From: Streptomyces sp. HD
Lineage (GTDB): Bacteria > Actinomycetota > Actinomycetes > Streptomycetales > Streptomycetaceae
Direction: 5' to 3'
NCBI RefSeq assembly: GCF_028369295.1
Contig: NZ_JAQMYP010000047.1
Span: 18,234 to 82,233, forward strand
DNA length: 64,000 nucleotides
The notes below the pieces were generated by a model. It made no database searches. It had not been told where the DNA came from and saw nothing but the letters and a program-made list of their open reading frames with translations. How positions within the stretch are numbered: the stretch's first letter is position 1; each line of letters begins with the position of its first letter. The position numbers and the translations under genes were made by a program. Shown one piece after another: positions 26,595 to 36,039 of the stretch.

Positions 26595-26625
26595 ACCGCT
26601 TGCTGCGGAGTCCCGCTCAGGTCAT

Positions 26626-26907
26626 TCAGACCGTCTCGGGCAGCTCCTCAAGGCCCTCGGAGACCAGCTTCGCCAGACGGTCGAGGGCGACGTCCGCACC
26701 CTCGGCGTCGGAGGCGAGGACGATCTCCTCGCCGCCCTGGGCGCCCAGACCCAGGACAGCCAGCATGGAAGCCGCGTTGACGGGGTTGCCGTCAGCCTTG
26801 GCGATCGTCACCGGGATACCTGCGGCCGTGGCGGCCCGGACGAAGATGGAAGCGGGGCGGGCGTGGAGGCCCTCGGCCCAGCCGACGTTGACGCGGCGCT
26901 CAGCCAT
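26626..26907 (-). CDS. ptsH: HPr, phosphocarrier of the PTS
   Basis: This 93-residue protein carries the HPr active site GLHARPAS with His15, which accepts phosphate from enzyme I and passes it to sugar-specific EIIA proteins. The region equivalent to the regulatory Ser46 site reads NAASMLAV (Ser47), though HPr kinase is generally absent from actinobacteria. The rest (LGLGAQGGEEIVLASDAEGADVALDRLAKLV) fits the HPr fold and length. It is the general cytoplasmic protein for PTS sugar uptake such as fructose and N-acetylglucosamine. ATG 26907 is preceded by GAAGGGCAG. The gene stands alone, divergent from patA, with its own terminator. Confidence 0.95.
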   Translation of the reverse strand: MAERRVNVGWAEGLHARPASIFVRAATAAGIPVTIAKADGNPVNAASMLAVLGLGAQGGEEIVLASDAEGADVALDRLAKLVSEGLEELPETV

Positions 26908-27086
26908 GTGATGCTGCCCTTCGGTGTTCAGGGTTGTCTAGACCAGTTTCCCACACCCGTGAAGCATGCCGGGAGGGACAAAACGCCCCTCCCGCGGTGA
27001 CCGTCGGGTCGCGGCCTCGACCCCACGTAACGTCCTCCACAGACTGCCTCGCGCCGTTGTCGTACGCGAGCCGTAACCTGGGCCCC

Positions 27087-29933
27087 ATGCAGAGCGCCTC
27101 GGACAGGCACGAGTACCCCGCCCACTGGGAAGCCGACGTGGTGCTGCGCGACGGCGGCACCGCGCGCATCCGCCCCATCACCGTTGATGACGCCGAGCGC
27201 CTGGTCAGCTTCTACGAGCAGGTGTCGGACGAGTCGAAGTACTACCGCTTCTTCGCGCCCTACCCGCGACTGTCCGCGAAGGACGTCCACCGCTTCACGC
27301 ACCACGACTTTGTGGACCGGGTGGGACTCGCGGCCACGGTGGGCGGCGAGTTCATCGCAACCGTACGCTACGACCGGATCGGCGCCGACGGAATGCCCGC
27401 GTCGGCACCCGCCGACGAGGCCGAGGTCGCCTTCCTCGTCCAGGACGCCCACCAGGGGCGCGGTGTCGCCTCCGCGCTTCTCGAACACATCGGCGCGGTC
27501 GCCCGCGAGCGCGACATCCGCCGGTTCGCCGCCGAGGTGCTGCCCGCCAACACCAAGATGATCAAGGTCTTCACGGACGCCGGGTACACCCAGAAGCGCA
27601 GCTTCGAGGACGGCGTCGTGCGCCTGGAGTTCGACCTGGAGCCGACGGACCGCTCACTCGCCGTGCAGTACGCGCGCGAGCAGCGAGCCGAGGCCCGGTC
27701 CGTACGGCGGCTGCTGGCACCCGGCTCCGTCGCCGTCATCGGCGTCGGCCGCTCGCCCGGCGGGGTGGGCCGCGGTGTCCTCGGCAACATCAGGGACGCC
27801 GGGTTCACGGGGCGGCTGTACGCGGTGAACAAGGCGTTCCCGCAGGACCTCAAGGAGCTCGACGGGGTGCCCGCGCACCGCTCCGTGGGGGAGATCGGGG
27901 AGCACGTCGACCTCGCGGTGGTGGCCGTACCGGCCGAGTACGTCCCCGATGTCGTCGCCGAGTGCGGCGAGCACGGCGTGCAGGGGCTGGTCGTCCTCTC
28001 CGCCGGGTACGCCGAGAGCGGGCCCGACGGGCGGGAGCGCCAGCGGGCACTCGTACGGCACGCGCGTGCGTACGGCATGCGCATCATCGGGCCGAACGCC
28101 TTCGGCGTCATCAACACCTCCGCCGACGTACGGCTGAACGCCTCGCTGGCCCCCGAGATGCCCCGGCCCGGCCGGATCGGGCTGTTCGCGCAGTCGGGGG
28201 CGATCGGGATCGCGCTGCTGTCCCGGCTGCACCGCCGTGGCGGCGGGGTGACCGGCGTCACCGGTGTGTCGACCTTCGTGTCGTCCGGCAACCGCGCCGA
28301 CGTGTCCGGCAACGACGTCCTGCAGTACTGGTACGACGACCCGGACACCGACGTCGTCCTGATGTACCTGGAGTCCATCGGCAACCCGCGCAAGTTCACC
28401 CGCCTCGCCCGGCGAACGGCGGCGGCGAAGCCGTTGGTCGTGGTGCAGGGGGCCCGGCACGGCGGTGCGGCACCGCAGGGGCACGCCGTACGGGCCACGC
28501 GGCTGCCGCACACCACGGTGTCCGCGCTCTTGCGGCAGGCCGGCGTGATCCGGGTGGACACGATCACCGAGCTGGTGGACGCGGGTCTGCTGCTCGCCCG
28601 CCAGCCGCTCCCGGCCGGGCCGCGCGTGGCGATCCTCGGGAACTCCGAGTCGCTGGGGCTGCTGACGTACGACGCCTGTCTGTCGGAGGGCCTGCGGCCG
28701 CTGCCGCCCCTGGATCTGACCACCGGGGCGTCGGCGGCGCACTTCCACGCGGCGCTGTCGCGCGCACTGGCCGACGACACCTGCGACGCGGTCGTCGTCA
28801 CCGCGATCCCGGCGATCGGGGACGCCTCGACCGGGGACGCCGAGCTGGCTCAGGCCCTGAGATCGGCGGCCGAGCGGGTACCGGGGAAGCCGGTGCTGGT
28901 GGTGCACGTCGAGCTCGGCGGGCTCGCGGAGGCACTGTCGGCCGCGGCCAGCACCGCACCACAGGCACGTCCCAAGGCGCCCGGCACCGCGACGCGCGCC
29001 CACCCGTTCCGCCCCCTGGACTTTCCGGCCGAGACACCGCCCGAGCAGTCGGACACCTCCGACCACACCCCGCGACTCATCCCTGCCTACCCCGCCGCCG
29101 AGCGCGCCGTCCGTGCCCTCGCCGAAGCCGTCAAGTACTCCCAGTGGCGGCGCGAGGCGGCCGACCCCGGCCGGGTGCCCGAGTACGAGGACATCGACGA
29201 GAAGGGCGCCGCCCGGCTGATCGACGGGCTGCTCGCGCGCGGGCAGGGGCTCACGCTCGGCACCGACGAGACCTGCGACCTGCTCGGCAAGTACGGCATC
29301 CAGGTGCACCGCGCCCTGCACGCCCCCACCCCCGACGCGGCGGCCGACGCCGCCCGCATCCTCGGCTACCCCGTCGCCCTCAAGGCCACCGCCCCGCACC
29401 TGCGCCACCGCGCCGACCTCGGCGGCGTACGGCTCGATCTCGCGGACGAGGAGCAACTGCGGCGGGCGTACGCCGAGTTGACCGCGCTGTTCGGGAAGCC
29501 GGAGGAGCTCAGGCCGGTCGTGCAGAGCATGGCGCCGCGCGGCGTCGACACCGTCGTACGGGCCGTGATCGACCCGGCCGCCGGTGCCGTGCTGTCCTTC
29601 GGGCTCGCCGGAGCCGCCTCCCAGCTGCTCGGGGACACGGCGCACCGGCTGATCCCGGTCACCGACCGCGAGGCGACCTCGCTCGTCCGGTCGATCCGGA
29701 CGGCACCGCTCCTCTTCGGCTGGCGTGGCTCCACCCCCGTCGACACACCTGCCCTGGAGGAACTGCTGCTGCGGGTGTCGCGCCTGGTCGACGACCATCC
29801 GGAGGTCGTCGCCGTCACCCTGGAACCGGTCGTCGTCGCCACGCACGGCCTGAGCGTGCTCGGCGCCTCCGTCCGCCTCGCACCGCCGCCCGCCCGTGAC
29901 GACCTCGGCCCCCGCACCCTCCCCACCTACTGA
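27087..29933 (+). CDS. patA: PatA-type protein acetyltransferase: N-terminal GNAT fused to NDP-forming acyl-CoA synthetase-like domains
   Basis: A 948-residue protein. The N-terminal GNAT domain (about 15-185) has the acetyl-CoA motif VQDAHQGRGVASALLEHIG. It is followed by a CoA-binding Rossmann domain (LLAPGSVAVIGVGRSPGGVG), a succinyl-CoA-ligase-like domain (GPNAFGVINTSADVRLNASL; GLFAQSGAIGIALLSRL) and a C-terminal ATP-grasp domain (GIQVHRALHAPTPDAAADAA; YPVALKATAPHLRHRADLGG). In S. lividans PatA, which has this N-terminal GNAT order, the enzyme acetylates and inactivates acetoacetyl-CoA synthetase, so a similar role in controlling acyl-CoA synthetases by lysine acetylation is likely. ATG 27087 gives the conserved start; no strong ribosome site precedes it, so the mRNA may be leaderless. 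Confidence 0.87.
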   Translation: MQSASDRHEYPAHWEADVVLRDGGTARIRPITVDDAERLVSFYEQVSDESKYYRFFAPYPRLSAKDVHRFTHHDFVDRVGLAATVGGEFIATVRYDRIGADGMPASAPADEAEVAFLVQDAHQGRGVASALLEHIGAVARERDIRRFAAEVLPANTKMIKVFTDAGYTQKRSFEDGVVRLEFDLEPTDRSLAVQYAREQRAEARSVRRLLAPGSVAVIGVGRSPGGVGRGVLGNIRDAGFTGRLYAVNKAFPQDLKELDGVPAHRSVGEIGEHVDLAVVAVPAEYVPDVVAECGEHGVQGLVVLSAGYAESGPDGRERQRALVRHARAYGMRIIGPNAFGVINTSADVRLNASLAPEMPRPGRIGLFAQSGAIGIALLSRLHRRGGGVTGVTGVSTFVSSGNRADVSGNDVLQYWYDDPDTDVVLMYLESIGNPRKFTRLARRTAAAKPLVVVQGARHGGAAPQGHAVRATRLPHTTVSALLRQAGVIRVDTITELVDAGLLLARQPLPAGPRVAILGNSESLGLLTYDACLSEGLRPLPPLDLTTGASAAHFHAALSRALADDTCDAVVVTAIPAIGDASTGDAELAQALRSAAERVPGKPVLVVHVELGGLAEALSAAASTAPQARPKAPGTATRAHPFRPLDFPAETPPEQSDTSDHTPRLIPAYPAAERAVRALAEAVKYSQWRREAADPGRVPEYEDIDEKGAARLIDGLLARGQGLTLGTDETCDLLGKYGIQVHRALHAPTPDAAADAARILGYPVALKATAPHLRHRADLGGVRLDLADEEQLRRAYAELTALFGKPEELRPVVQSMAPRGVDTVVRAVIDPAAGAVLSFGLAGAASQLLGDTAHRLIPVTDREATSLVRSIRTAPLLFGWRGSTPVDTPALEELLLRVSRLVDDHPEVVAVTLEPVVVATHGLSVLGASVRLAPPPARDDLGPRTLPTY

Positions 29934-30008
29934 ACCGGCACCGGAACTGTGGCGAAGACCGGCGTGAGCGGTGCCTCGCAGTCAGTGCGCCCCCGTAGGA
30001 TGGGCATC

Positions 30009-30596
30009 ATGGCCAAGACCAGTACGACGACCCAGGGGCTGCGTGCGGCGATCGAACGCAGCGGCTACTACCCGGCCCTCGTGGCCGAGGCGGTGGAGGC
30101 CGCCGTGGGCGGCGAGCCCATCCGGTCGTACCTGGTCCACCAGGAGACGACGTTCGACCAGAACGAGGTGCGGCGGCATGTGACCGTCCTCGTCCTCACC
30201 GGCAACCGCTTCATCGTCAGCCACACCGACGAGCAGGCCGCGGACAGCACCTCCCCGACGCCCTACGCCACGACGTCCACCGAGTCGGTCAAGCTCGGCC
30301 GGATCTCGTCGGTCGTGCTCAGCAGGGTCGTCGCCAACCCGGAGCAGTACCAGCCGGGCACACTGCCCCGCGAGGTCGTGCTGACCATCGGCTGGGGCGC
30401 CGTCTCCCGCATCGACCTGGAGCCCGCCGCCTGCGGCGACCCCAACTGCGAGGCCGACCACGGCTACACGGGCAACTCCACGGCGGACGATCTCAGCCTG
30501 CGCGTCAGCGAGGCCGGCGACGGTCCGGAGACGGTGCGTCAGGCGCTCTCCTTCGCTCAGGCGCTCTCCGAGGCGACCGCGGACATCACCCGCTGA
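30009..30596 (+). CDS. DUF5998 family protein
   Basis: This 195-residue soluble protein (GLRAAIERSGYYPALVAEAVEAAVGGE...YLVHQETTFDQNEVRRHVTVLVLTGNRF) has a conserved small motif CGDPNCEADHGYTG, in which two Cys and a His could bind metal, and a C-terminal helix (ETVRQALSFAQALSEATA). It fits the actinobacterial family DUF5998, whose function is unknown. ATG 30009 is used with AGGA ten bases upstream. The next gene starts one base after its stop, so the two are certainly co-transcribed and may act together. Confidence 0.82.
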   Translation: MAKTSTTTQGLRAAIERSGYYPALVAEAVEAAVGGEPIRSYLVHQETTFDQNEVRRHVTVLVLTGNRFIVSHTDEQAADSTSPTPYATTSTESVKLGRISSVVLSRVVANPEQYQPGTLPREVVLTIGWGAVSRIDLEPAACGDPNCEADHGYTGNSTADDLSLRVSEAGDGPETVRQALSFAQALSEATADITR

Positions 30597-30597
30597 G

Positions 30598-31791
30598 ATG
30601 ATCCAGCCCGCCACCTGGGACTCCCACCCGGAACCTCTCGCCGTCGACTCCGCGCCCCTCCCCGAGTACGGCAGCGGCTCGCTCGCCGATCTGCTGCCCA
30701 CCCTGGCCGCCGGCATGGCCGTACCCGGCATGACCGCCGCGATCGGAGAGCTCAGCCCCGCCGACCGTAACTGCGTCTTCCTGATCGACGGCCTCGGCTG
30801 GGAACAGCTCAGGGCGCACCCCGAGGACGCGCCGTTCATGACGTCGATGCTGAGCAGCTCGCGCGGCGGCACCGGACGCCCGATCACCGCCGGCTACCCG
30901 GCGACCACCGCGACCTCCCTCGCCTCGGTCGGCACCGGTCTGCCGCCGGGCGCCCACGGCCTGCCCGGGTACACCGTGCGCAACCCGGAGACCGACGAGC
31001 TGATGAACCAGCTGCGCTGGAACCCGTGGACGCCGCCGCGCGCCTGGCAGCCGTATCCCACCGTCTTCGAGCTGGCGCACCGGGCGGGCGTGCACGCCGC
31101 CCAGGTGTCGTCGCCCACCTTCGAGAACACCCCGCTGACCAGGGTCGCGCTCAGTGGAGGAACGTTCCTCGGGCGGCTGACCGGCGAGGAGCGCATGGAC
31201 CTCGCGGCCGAGCAACTGGCCAAGGGCGACCGCTCCTTGGTCTACACGTACTACGCCGAACTCGACGGGGCGGGCCACCGCTTCGGCGTCGACTCGGACA
31301 CCTGGCGCGGCCAGCTCATGTACGTCGACCGACTCGTCCAGCGCCTCGCCGAGCAGCTCCCGCCGCGCACCGCGCTCTACGTCACCGCCGACCACGGCAT
31401 GATCGACGTGCTCTTCGACGAAGAGCACCGCATCGACTTCGACGAGGACTGGGAGCTGCGCGCCGGCGTCGCCCTGCTGGGCGGCGAGGGCCGGGCGCGG
31501 CACGTCTACGCGGTGCCCGGCGCCGCGAACGACGTCCTGACCTGCTGGCGCGAGGTGCTCGGCGAGCAGTTCTGGGTGGCCTCCCGGGAGGAGGCGATCG
31601 CGGCGGGCTGGTTCGGGCCGCGGATCGACGAGCGCGTGTACCTCCGGCTCGGCGACGTGATCGCGGCCGCGCGGGACGACGTCCTGATCATCGCGTCCGA
31701 GCGGGAGCCGAAGGAGTCGGTGATGGTCGGCAACCACGGTTCGATGACCCCCGCCGAGCAGTTGGTCCCCTTGCTCGAAGTACGCTCCTGA
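30598..31791 (+). CDS. Nucleotide pyrophosphatase/phosphodiesterase (alkaline phosphatase superfamily)
   Basis: The 397-residue protein shows the metal-dependent alkaline phosphatase fold: CVFLIDGLGWEQL (first Asp ligand), the nucleophile region ITAGYPATTATSLASVGTGLPPGAHGL with Thr as likely nucleophile, AELDGAGHRFGVDS (Asp and His ligands), TADHGMIDV (Asp-His pair) and a final VMVGNHGSMTPAEQL His. This set matches type I phosphodiesterase/nucleotide pyrophosphatases that cleave phosphodiester or pyrophosphate bonds. The substrate is not known. No signal peptide is seen. It lies one base after DUF5998 and 67 bp before thymidine kinase, suggesting a nucleotide-related unit. Confidence 0.87.
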   Translation: MIQPATWDSHPEPLAVDSAPLPEYGSGSLADLLPTLAAGMAVPGMTAAIGELSPADRNCVFLIDGLGWEQLRAHPEDAPFMTSMLSSSRGGTGRPITAGYPATTATSLASVGTGLPPGAHGLPGYTVRNPETDELMNQLRWNPWTPPRAWQPYPTVFELAHRAGVHAAQVSSPTFENTPLTRVALSGGTFLGRLTGEERMDLAAEQLAKGDRSLVYTYYAELDGAGHRFGVDSDTWRGQLMYVDRLVQRLAEQLPPRTALYVTADHGMIDVLFDEEHRIDFDEDWELRAGVALLGGEGRARHVYAVPGAANDVLTCWREVLGEQFWVASREEAIAAGWFGPRIDERVYLRLGDVIAAARDDVLIIASEREPKESVMVGNHGSMTPAEQLVPLLEVRS

Positions 31792-31858
31792 CGCCTGCCC
31801 GCCCCGAACCGTCCGTCACCGCACGACCGATCGCTCACCGAAAGGTGCTCAACTCAAC

Positions 31859-32506
31859 ATGCCCGAGCTGGTGTTCTTCTCCGGAACGATGGACTGCGGG
31901 AAGTCGACGCTGGCTCTCCAGATCGAGCACAACCGTTCGGCGCGTGGTCTGCAGGGCATCATCTTCACCCGGGACGACCGTGCGGGCGAGGGCAAGCTGT
32001 CCTCGCGGCTCGGCCTGGTCACCGAGGCGGTGGAGGTCGAGGACGGCACGGACCTGTACACCTACGTCGTCGACCGGCTCTCCCGGGGCGGCCGCGCGGA
32101 CTACGTCATCGCCGACGAGGCCCAGTTCCTCACCCCGGAGCAGATCGACCAGCTCGCGCGTGTGGTCGACGACCTGGGACTCGACGTCTACGCCTTCGGC
32201 ATCACGACCGACTTCCGCAGCAAGCTGTTCCCCGGCTCCCAGCGCCTGGTGGAACTCGCCGACCGCGTCGAGGTGCTCCAGGTCGAGGCCCTGTGCTGGT
32301 GCGGCGCCCGCGCCACGCACAACGCCCGCACGATAGGCGGCGCGATGGTCGTCGAGGGCGCCCAGGTGGTCGTCGGCGACGTCAACCAGGCGGATGCCGT
32401 CGGCTACGAGGTCCTGTGCCGCCGTCACCACCGGCGCCGTATGACGGCCGCCAGCGCACGGGCCGCGGCCCTGTCACCCGACGTCCTGCCGGTGCAGCCG
32501 GCCTGA
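31859..32506 (+). CDS. tdk: Thymidine kinase
   Basis: This 215-residue type II thymidine kinase phosphorylates thymidine to dTMP in the salvage pathway. The P-loop is SGTMDCGKSTLAL, the catalytic Glu lies in VIADEAQFL, and the lasso/zinc region has CWCGARATHNAR with a later CRRHH. The length and RSKLFPGSQRLVELAD segment fit the family. A C-terminal extension of about 25 residues after the zinc site is low complexity. ATG 31859 has AAAGG upstream. It probably shares a transcript with the phosphodiesterase. It converges with the VOC gene, with only 25 bp between the stops. Confidence 0.93.
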   Translation: MPELVFFSGTMDCGKSTLALQIEHNRSARGLQGIIFTRDDRAGEGKLSSRLGLVTEAVEVEDGTDLYTYVVDRLSRGGRADYVIADEAQFLTPEQIDQLARVVDDLGLDVYAFGITTDFRSKLFPGSQRLVELADRVEVLQVEALCWCGARATHNARTIGGAMVVEGAQVVVGDVNQADAVGYEVLCRRHHRRRMTAASARAAALSPDVLPVQPA

Positions 32507-32531
32507 ACCGGGGCCCGGCCCTCGGCCGTCG

Positions 32532-33335
32532 TCAGCGTGGGTTCTCGATGACGGAGAACCGGGCTCCCTCGGGATCCGCCACCGTCGCCACCCGGCCGTG
32601 GGCGCTGTCGTGAGCCGGCCGCAGGACATGGCCGCCGAGGCCGACGACCCGGGCCAGCGTCTCGTCCGCGTCGGCGACTTCGAAGTACGTCATCCAGTGC
32701 GGCCCCCGGTCACGGGGCAGGGCGTGGCCGACGCCGTGGATGCCGGCCACCGGGCGGCCGTCGATGCGCAGGGTGACGTAGTCGAAGTCCGCGGAGACCT
32801 CGGGCTCCTCCTCGTAGGCGAACACGGTCTCGTAGAACTTGGCGACGTTCACGGACTCGAAGGTCAGCAGCTCGTTCCAGGCGGGGGTGCCGGGCACGCC
32901 CGTGACGGCCGTGCCGAGGTGGGCCGCCGTCTGCCAGATGCCGAAGACGGCGCCGGCGGGGTCGGAGCAGATCGCCATCCGGCCGGCCTCGCCGGCATCC
33001 AGCGGGCCCACCCCGACGGTGCCTCCGCACAGCCGTACCGTCTCCGCGGTCAGGTCCACGTCGTTCGAGGCGAGGTAGGGCGTCCAGGCGATGGGGAGAT
33101 GGCGGTCGGGCGGCAACTGGCCGATACCGGCCACCTCACGGCCGTCGAGCAGGGCCCGCGCATAGGGGCCGAGTTGCTGGGGGCCGGGCTGGAACTCCCA
33201 GCCGAAAAGGGCTCCGTAGAACTCCTCGGTCGCGGCAAGCCCGTGCACCATCAGACTCACCCAGCAGGGTGTGCCGGGCGCGTGCCGGAGGTGCGTCGCG
33301 CCGTTCGGGCCGGCCGACCCCCGTGCTTCGGTCAT
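32532..33335 (-). CDS. Two-domain VOC (glyoxalase/dioxygenase-fold) protein
   Basis: The 267-residue protein is made of two VOC modules. The first has TPCWVSLMVHGLAATEEFYGALFGWEFQP and ends PAGAVFGIWQ; the second has TPAWNELLTFESVNVAKFYETVFAYE and ends DPEGARFSVIENP. This tandem arrangement is common in Streptomyces proteins of unknown substrate, some linked to small-molecule binding or resistance. Too few metal ligands can be assigned to claim glyoxalase activity. ATG 33335 with GAGAGAGTGACG upstream is preferred over further upstream frames. It runs towards thymidine kinase and away from the rhodanese gene. Confidence 0.85.
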   Translation of the reverse strand: MTEARGSAGPNGATHLRHAPGTPCWVSLMVHGLAATEEFYGALFGWEFQPGPQQLGPYARALLDGREVAGIGQLPPDRHLPIAWTPYLASNDVDLTAETVRLCGGTVGVGPLDAGEAGRMAICSDPAGAVFGIWQTAAHLGTAVTGVPGTPAWNELLTFESVNVAKFYETVFAYEEEPEVSADFDYVTLRIDGRPVAGIHGVGHALPRDRGPHWMTYFEVADADETLARVVGLGGHVLRPAHDSAHGRVATVADPEGARFSVIENPR

Positions 33336-33631
33336 CGTCACTCTCTCCTCGGCCCCTCGTGGTGGCCGTGTCGCTTCCGCCGTCCCCGGCCCCCGTGCCG
33401 ATGCTCGCACCACCCGTGGCCGCGCGCGCTGCGGGCACGCCGCGCACGACGGCCGGCGCCCGGAGGATGCCCGGTGTGCGATTTACCGCCCGTTTCCGTG
33501 CGATTGCCGACGGATGTCGATCGGCTGTACAGCATGTGCCCGATCCCGTACGCCTCGTGATCGGGCCTGTCCGGCGGGCAGAGTATCCGGAGCCGGGCGA
33601 TGCGGCCACCCCGTGCGCAAGGATGGTGGCC

Positions 33632-34483
33632 ATGAACGCCATCATCTCCGCATCCGAACTCGCGAGCGCGCTGACGGGGGAGAACCCGCCGGTGCTGCTC
33701 GACGTCCGCTGGCAGTTGACCCTGGCCAAGACATCTGGTGAGCCCCCGTTCGACGGCCGCAAGGCCTACGAGGCCGGACACATTCCCGGCGCGGTCTACG
33801 TCGATCTGGACAGGGAGCTGGCCTCCACGCCCGGTTCGCGCGGGCGTCACCCGCTGCCGGACTTGGCCGGATTCGGCGCGGCGATGCGCCGGTCGGGCGT
33901 GTCGTCCGGGACGCCGGTGATCGTGTACGACGGCGGACAGGGCTGGGCGGCGGCCCGCGCGTGGTGGCTGCTGCGCTGGACGGGGCACCCGGAGGTACGG
34001 GTCCTCGACGGTGGGCTGCCGACCTGGGAGGGCCCCTTGGAGACATCCGTCCCGACTCCGGCGGCGGGCGATTTCGAGCCGGTGCCGGGGGCGACGGGAC
34101 TGCTCGACGCCGACGACGCCGCGGCGCTCGCCCGGTCCGGGGTGCTGCTGGACGCACGCGCGGGGGAGCGGTACCGGGGCGAGGTCGAGCCGATCGACCC
34201 GGTCGGCGGCCACATCCCGGGTGCCCTGTCCGCGCCCACGAACGACAACGTCGCCGCGGACGGCCGCTTCCTGCCTGCCGAGGAACTCGCGGCGCGCTTC
34301 AAGACGCTGGGCGCGTCCGAGGGCACGGACGTCGGCGTGTACTGCGGCTCGGGCGTCTCCGGCGCCCATGAGGTGCTGGCGCTGGCGGTCGCGGGGATCC
34401 CGGCGGCGCTGTACGTCGGCTCCTGGTCGGAGTGGTCGTCGGATCCGTCGCGTCCGGTGGCCGTGGGGCCGGACCCGCAGTAG
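33632..34483 (+). CDS. Thiosulfate/3-mercaptopyruvate sulfurtransferase (rhodanese)
   Basis: A 283-residue tandem rhodanese. The inactive N-terminal domain has VLLDVRW...GHIPGAVYVDLDRELA, and the catalytic C-terminal domain has LLDARAGERYRG, GHIPGALSAP and the active-site loop YCGSGVSG with the sulfur-carrying Cys. It transfers sulfane sulfur from thiosulfate or 3-mercaptopyruvate to cyanide or thiols. CGSGVS is closer to the loops of mercaptopyruvate-type or actinobacterial thiosulfate enzymes; the donor is not certain. ATG 33632 has AAGG nine bases upstream; ATG 33623 in frame is possible. A hairpin shared with convergent sepH follows. Confidence 0.9.
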   Translation: MNAIISASELASALTGENPPVLLDVRWQLTLAKTSGEPPFDGRKAYEAGHIPGAVYVDLDRELASTPGSRGRHPLPDLAGFGAAMRRSGVSSGTPVIVYDGGQGWAAARAWWLLRWTGHPEVRVLDGGLPTWEGPLETSVPTPAAGDFEPVPGATGLLDADDAAALARSGVLLDARAGERYRGEVEPIDPVGGHIPGALSAPTNDNVAADGRFLPAEELAARFKTLGASEGTDVGVYCGSGVSGAHEVLALAVAGIPAALYVGSWSEWSSDPSRPVAVGPDPQ

Positions 34484-34507
34484 GGCGGGCAGAGCCGGAA
34501 CGGCATG

Positions 34508-34543
34508 CATGAGGGCCGCGTCGCAGCCGACGCGGCCCTCATG
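34508..34543. terminator. Bidirectional terminator between rhodanese and sepH
   Basis: A perfect 16-bp stem (CATGAGGGCCGCGTCG with its complement) and a 4-base loop lie between two convergent genes. Confidence 0.88.
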
Positions 34544-34576
34544 CTCATTCGGCCGTATCCACAGCCGTACGACCGA

Positions 34577-35614
34577 CTACTCCTGCTTCTTCCTGCGCGT
34601 GCCGAACACGATCTCGTCCCAGCTCGGGACGGCGGCTCGGCGGCCCGGGCGGACGCCGTCCGCTTCGGCCTGGCGGTCCGTGGCGCCGATGAGGCGGTCA
34701 CGGTGGCTGCCGACCGAGCGGGGCATGAGGACGTCCGCGTAGGCGGACCCCGCAGAGGCGGCCGGGGCGGGAGGCTCCTCCGCGGCCGGTTCGGCGGGAG
34801 GTTCCTCCGCTTCCGGTTCGGACGGGCGCTCCGGCACCACCAGGTCACCGCGGAAGCTGGGCACCGCCTCCAGCAGGCTGGTCAGCGAGTCCCGTTCCTC
34901 CGCGGTCTCCTCGACCGGTTCGGGGGCCGGGGCGGGCAGGCTCGGCCGCGCGGTCTCCAGGGCGCGGTCCATCGAACGCTCGCGCGGAAGCCGGGCGATG
35001 CGGGGCACGAACGGGAAGCTGGGCTCCGGCGCGGCGAGGTCGTCGGACTCACCGATCAGCGAGCGCGCCTCGTCGTCGACGGCCTGGACGAGCCGTCGGG
35101 GCGGGTCGTAGGTCCAGCTCGCCGAGTGCGGTTCGCCCGCCACCAGGTAGACCAGCAGCACTTCCCAGGTGCCGTCGTCCCGGCGCCACGAGTCCCACTG
35201 CACGGAGTCCTTGTCGGCGCCGCGCAGCAGCAGCCGCTCCTGGACGGCCTCACCGAGCTGCGGCCCCGCGGCGTTCTCACCGGGGCGGCGGACGGGGGTC
35301 TTGCGGGCCCGCTCGGCCATGAAGGCACGCTCGGCGAGCACGGGGCCCTCGAAGCGCCGTACACGGTCGACGGGGATGCCGGCGAGCTGAGCGACCTCTT
35401 CCGCAGTGGCACCAGCGCGTATACGCGCCTGGATGTCACGGGGGCGGAGATGGCTCTCCACCTCGATCTCGATCTGACCGAGGCGCGGCCGGTCGCCGCG
35501 CACGGCGGCCCGCAGCCGCTCGTCGATCGGAAGGGTGTACTCCGTTGCGTCGGCAGCCTTGAGCACCAGCCGTGTGCCGTCATTCGAGACGGCCACGACA
35601 CGCAGTTCGGGCAT
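34577..35614 (-). CDS. sepH: SepH, cell-division regulator that stimulates FtsZ assembly
   Basis: This 345-residue protein has the DUF3071 N-terminal domain (PELRVVAVSNDGTRLVL; HLRPRDIQARIRAG) with a helix-turn-helix-like AEEVAQLAGIPVDRVRRFEGPV. A long Pro/Glu/Ala-rich disordered middle (about 225-310) leads to a conserved basic end, PSWDEIVFGTRRKKQ. This is the signature of SepH, shown in Streptomyces venezuelae to bind FtsZ and promote its assembly at vegetative and sporulation septa. ATG 35614 is preceded by GGGAGGTCCCC. It is monocistronic with a shared terminator. The call is firm on motifs and on synteny with the S. coelicolor locus. Confidence 0.93.
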   Translation of the reverse strand: MPELRVVAVSNDGTRLVLKAADATEYTLPIDERLRAAVRGDRPRLGQIEIEVESHLRPRDIQARIRAGATAEEVAQLAGIPVDRVRRFEGPVLAERAFMAERARKTPVRRPGENAAGPQLGEAVQERLLLRGADKDSVQWDSWRRDDGTWEVLLVYLVAGEPHSASWTYDPPRRLVQAVDDEARSLIGESDDLAAPEPSFPFVPRIARLPRERSMDRALETARPSLPAPAPEPVEETAEERDSLTSLLEAVPSFRGDLVVPERPSEPEAEEPPAEPAAEEPPAPAASAGSAYADVLMPRSVGSHRDRLIGATDRQAEADGVRPGRRAAVPSWDEIVFGTRRKKQE

Positions 35615-36039
35615 GGGGACCTCCCGGGTGGTGCCTGCCGACGTCACGTGCGTCGCTGCTTCCGCTAGTCGAGTGTGGCCTGCCCGGGTGCAGCCTGCCA
35701 CAACCTTGCCGAGTTGCCCGGCGTGTCGGGCGCGGGCCCTGGATCGCCGTTATGGCACGGTTACCTATTCGCAACGCTAAGTGACCAACTCCGTCACCCT
35801 GTGCAACTAGCCCCCTCCCGGCGGTCCTTGAAGGTCGCGGACGCCCTGGCGGGAGACCGGACCCAGGGCTCGCAACAGTACTCCATTTGGGCCACGTGCG
35901 TGGATTGGCGCGCCGCCCAACTTCTGGCAAGAAGCGTGACCCGGCCGTCCGTTGAGCGGCTCGCCGATCTTGGACGTGGCGTACTTCACGCAATCCGCAG
36001 AAACGGAACGAATGGATTCCGCCCTGTTCACCGCGTCGG
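35615..36039. other. 425-bp region upstream of sepH; no gene called
   Basis: Base composition is less G+C-rich than coding DNA nearby, and third-position bias is weak in all frames, so the short open frames here are not convincing. The minus strand must carry the sepH promoter; sequence around 35755-35800 (GAATAGGTAACC, minus strand) is A+T-richer, but no consensus pair is secure. Confidence 0.4.

Noticed and set aside
35807..36031. A 74-residue minus-strand frame upstream of sepH
   Set aside because: Third-position G/C is weak, there is no clear ribosome site and no recognisable family; it is probably promoter DNA.
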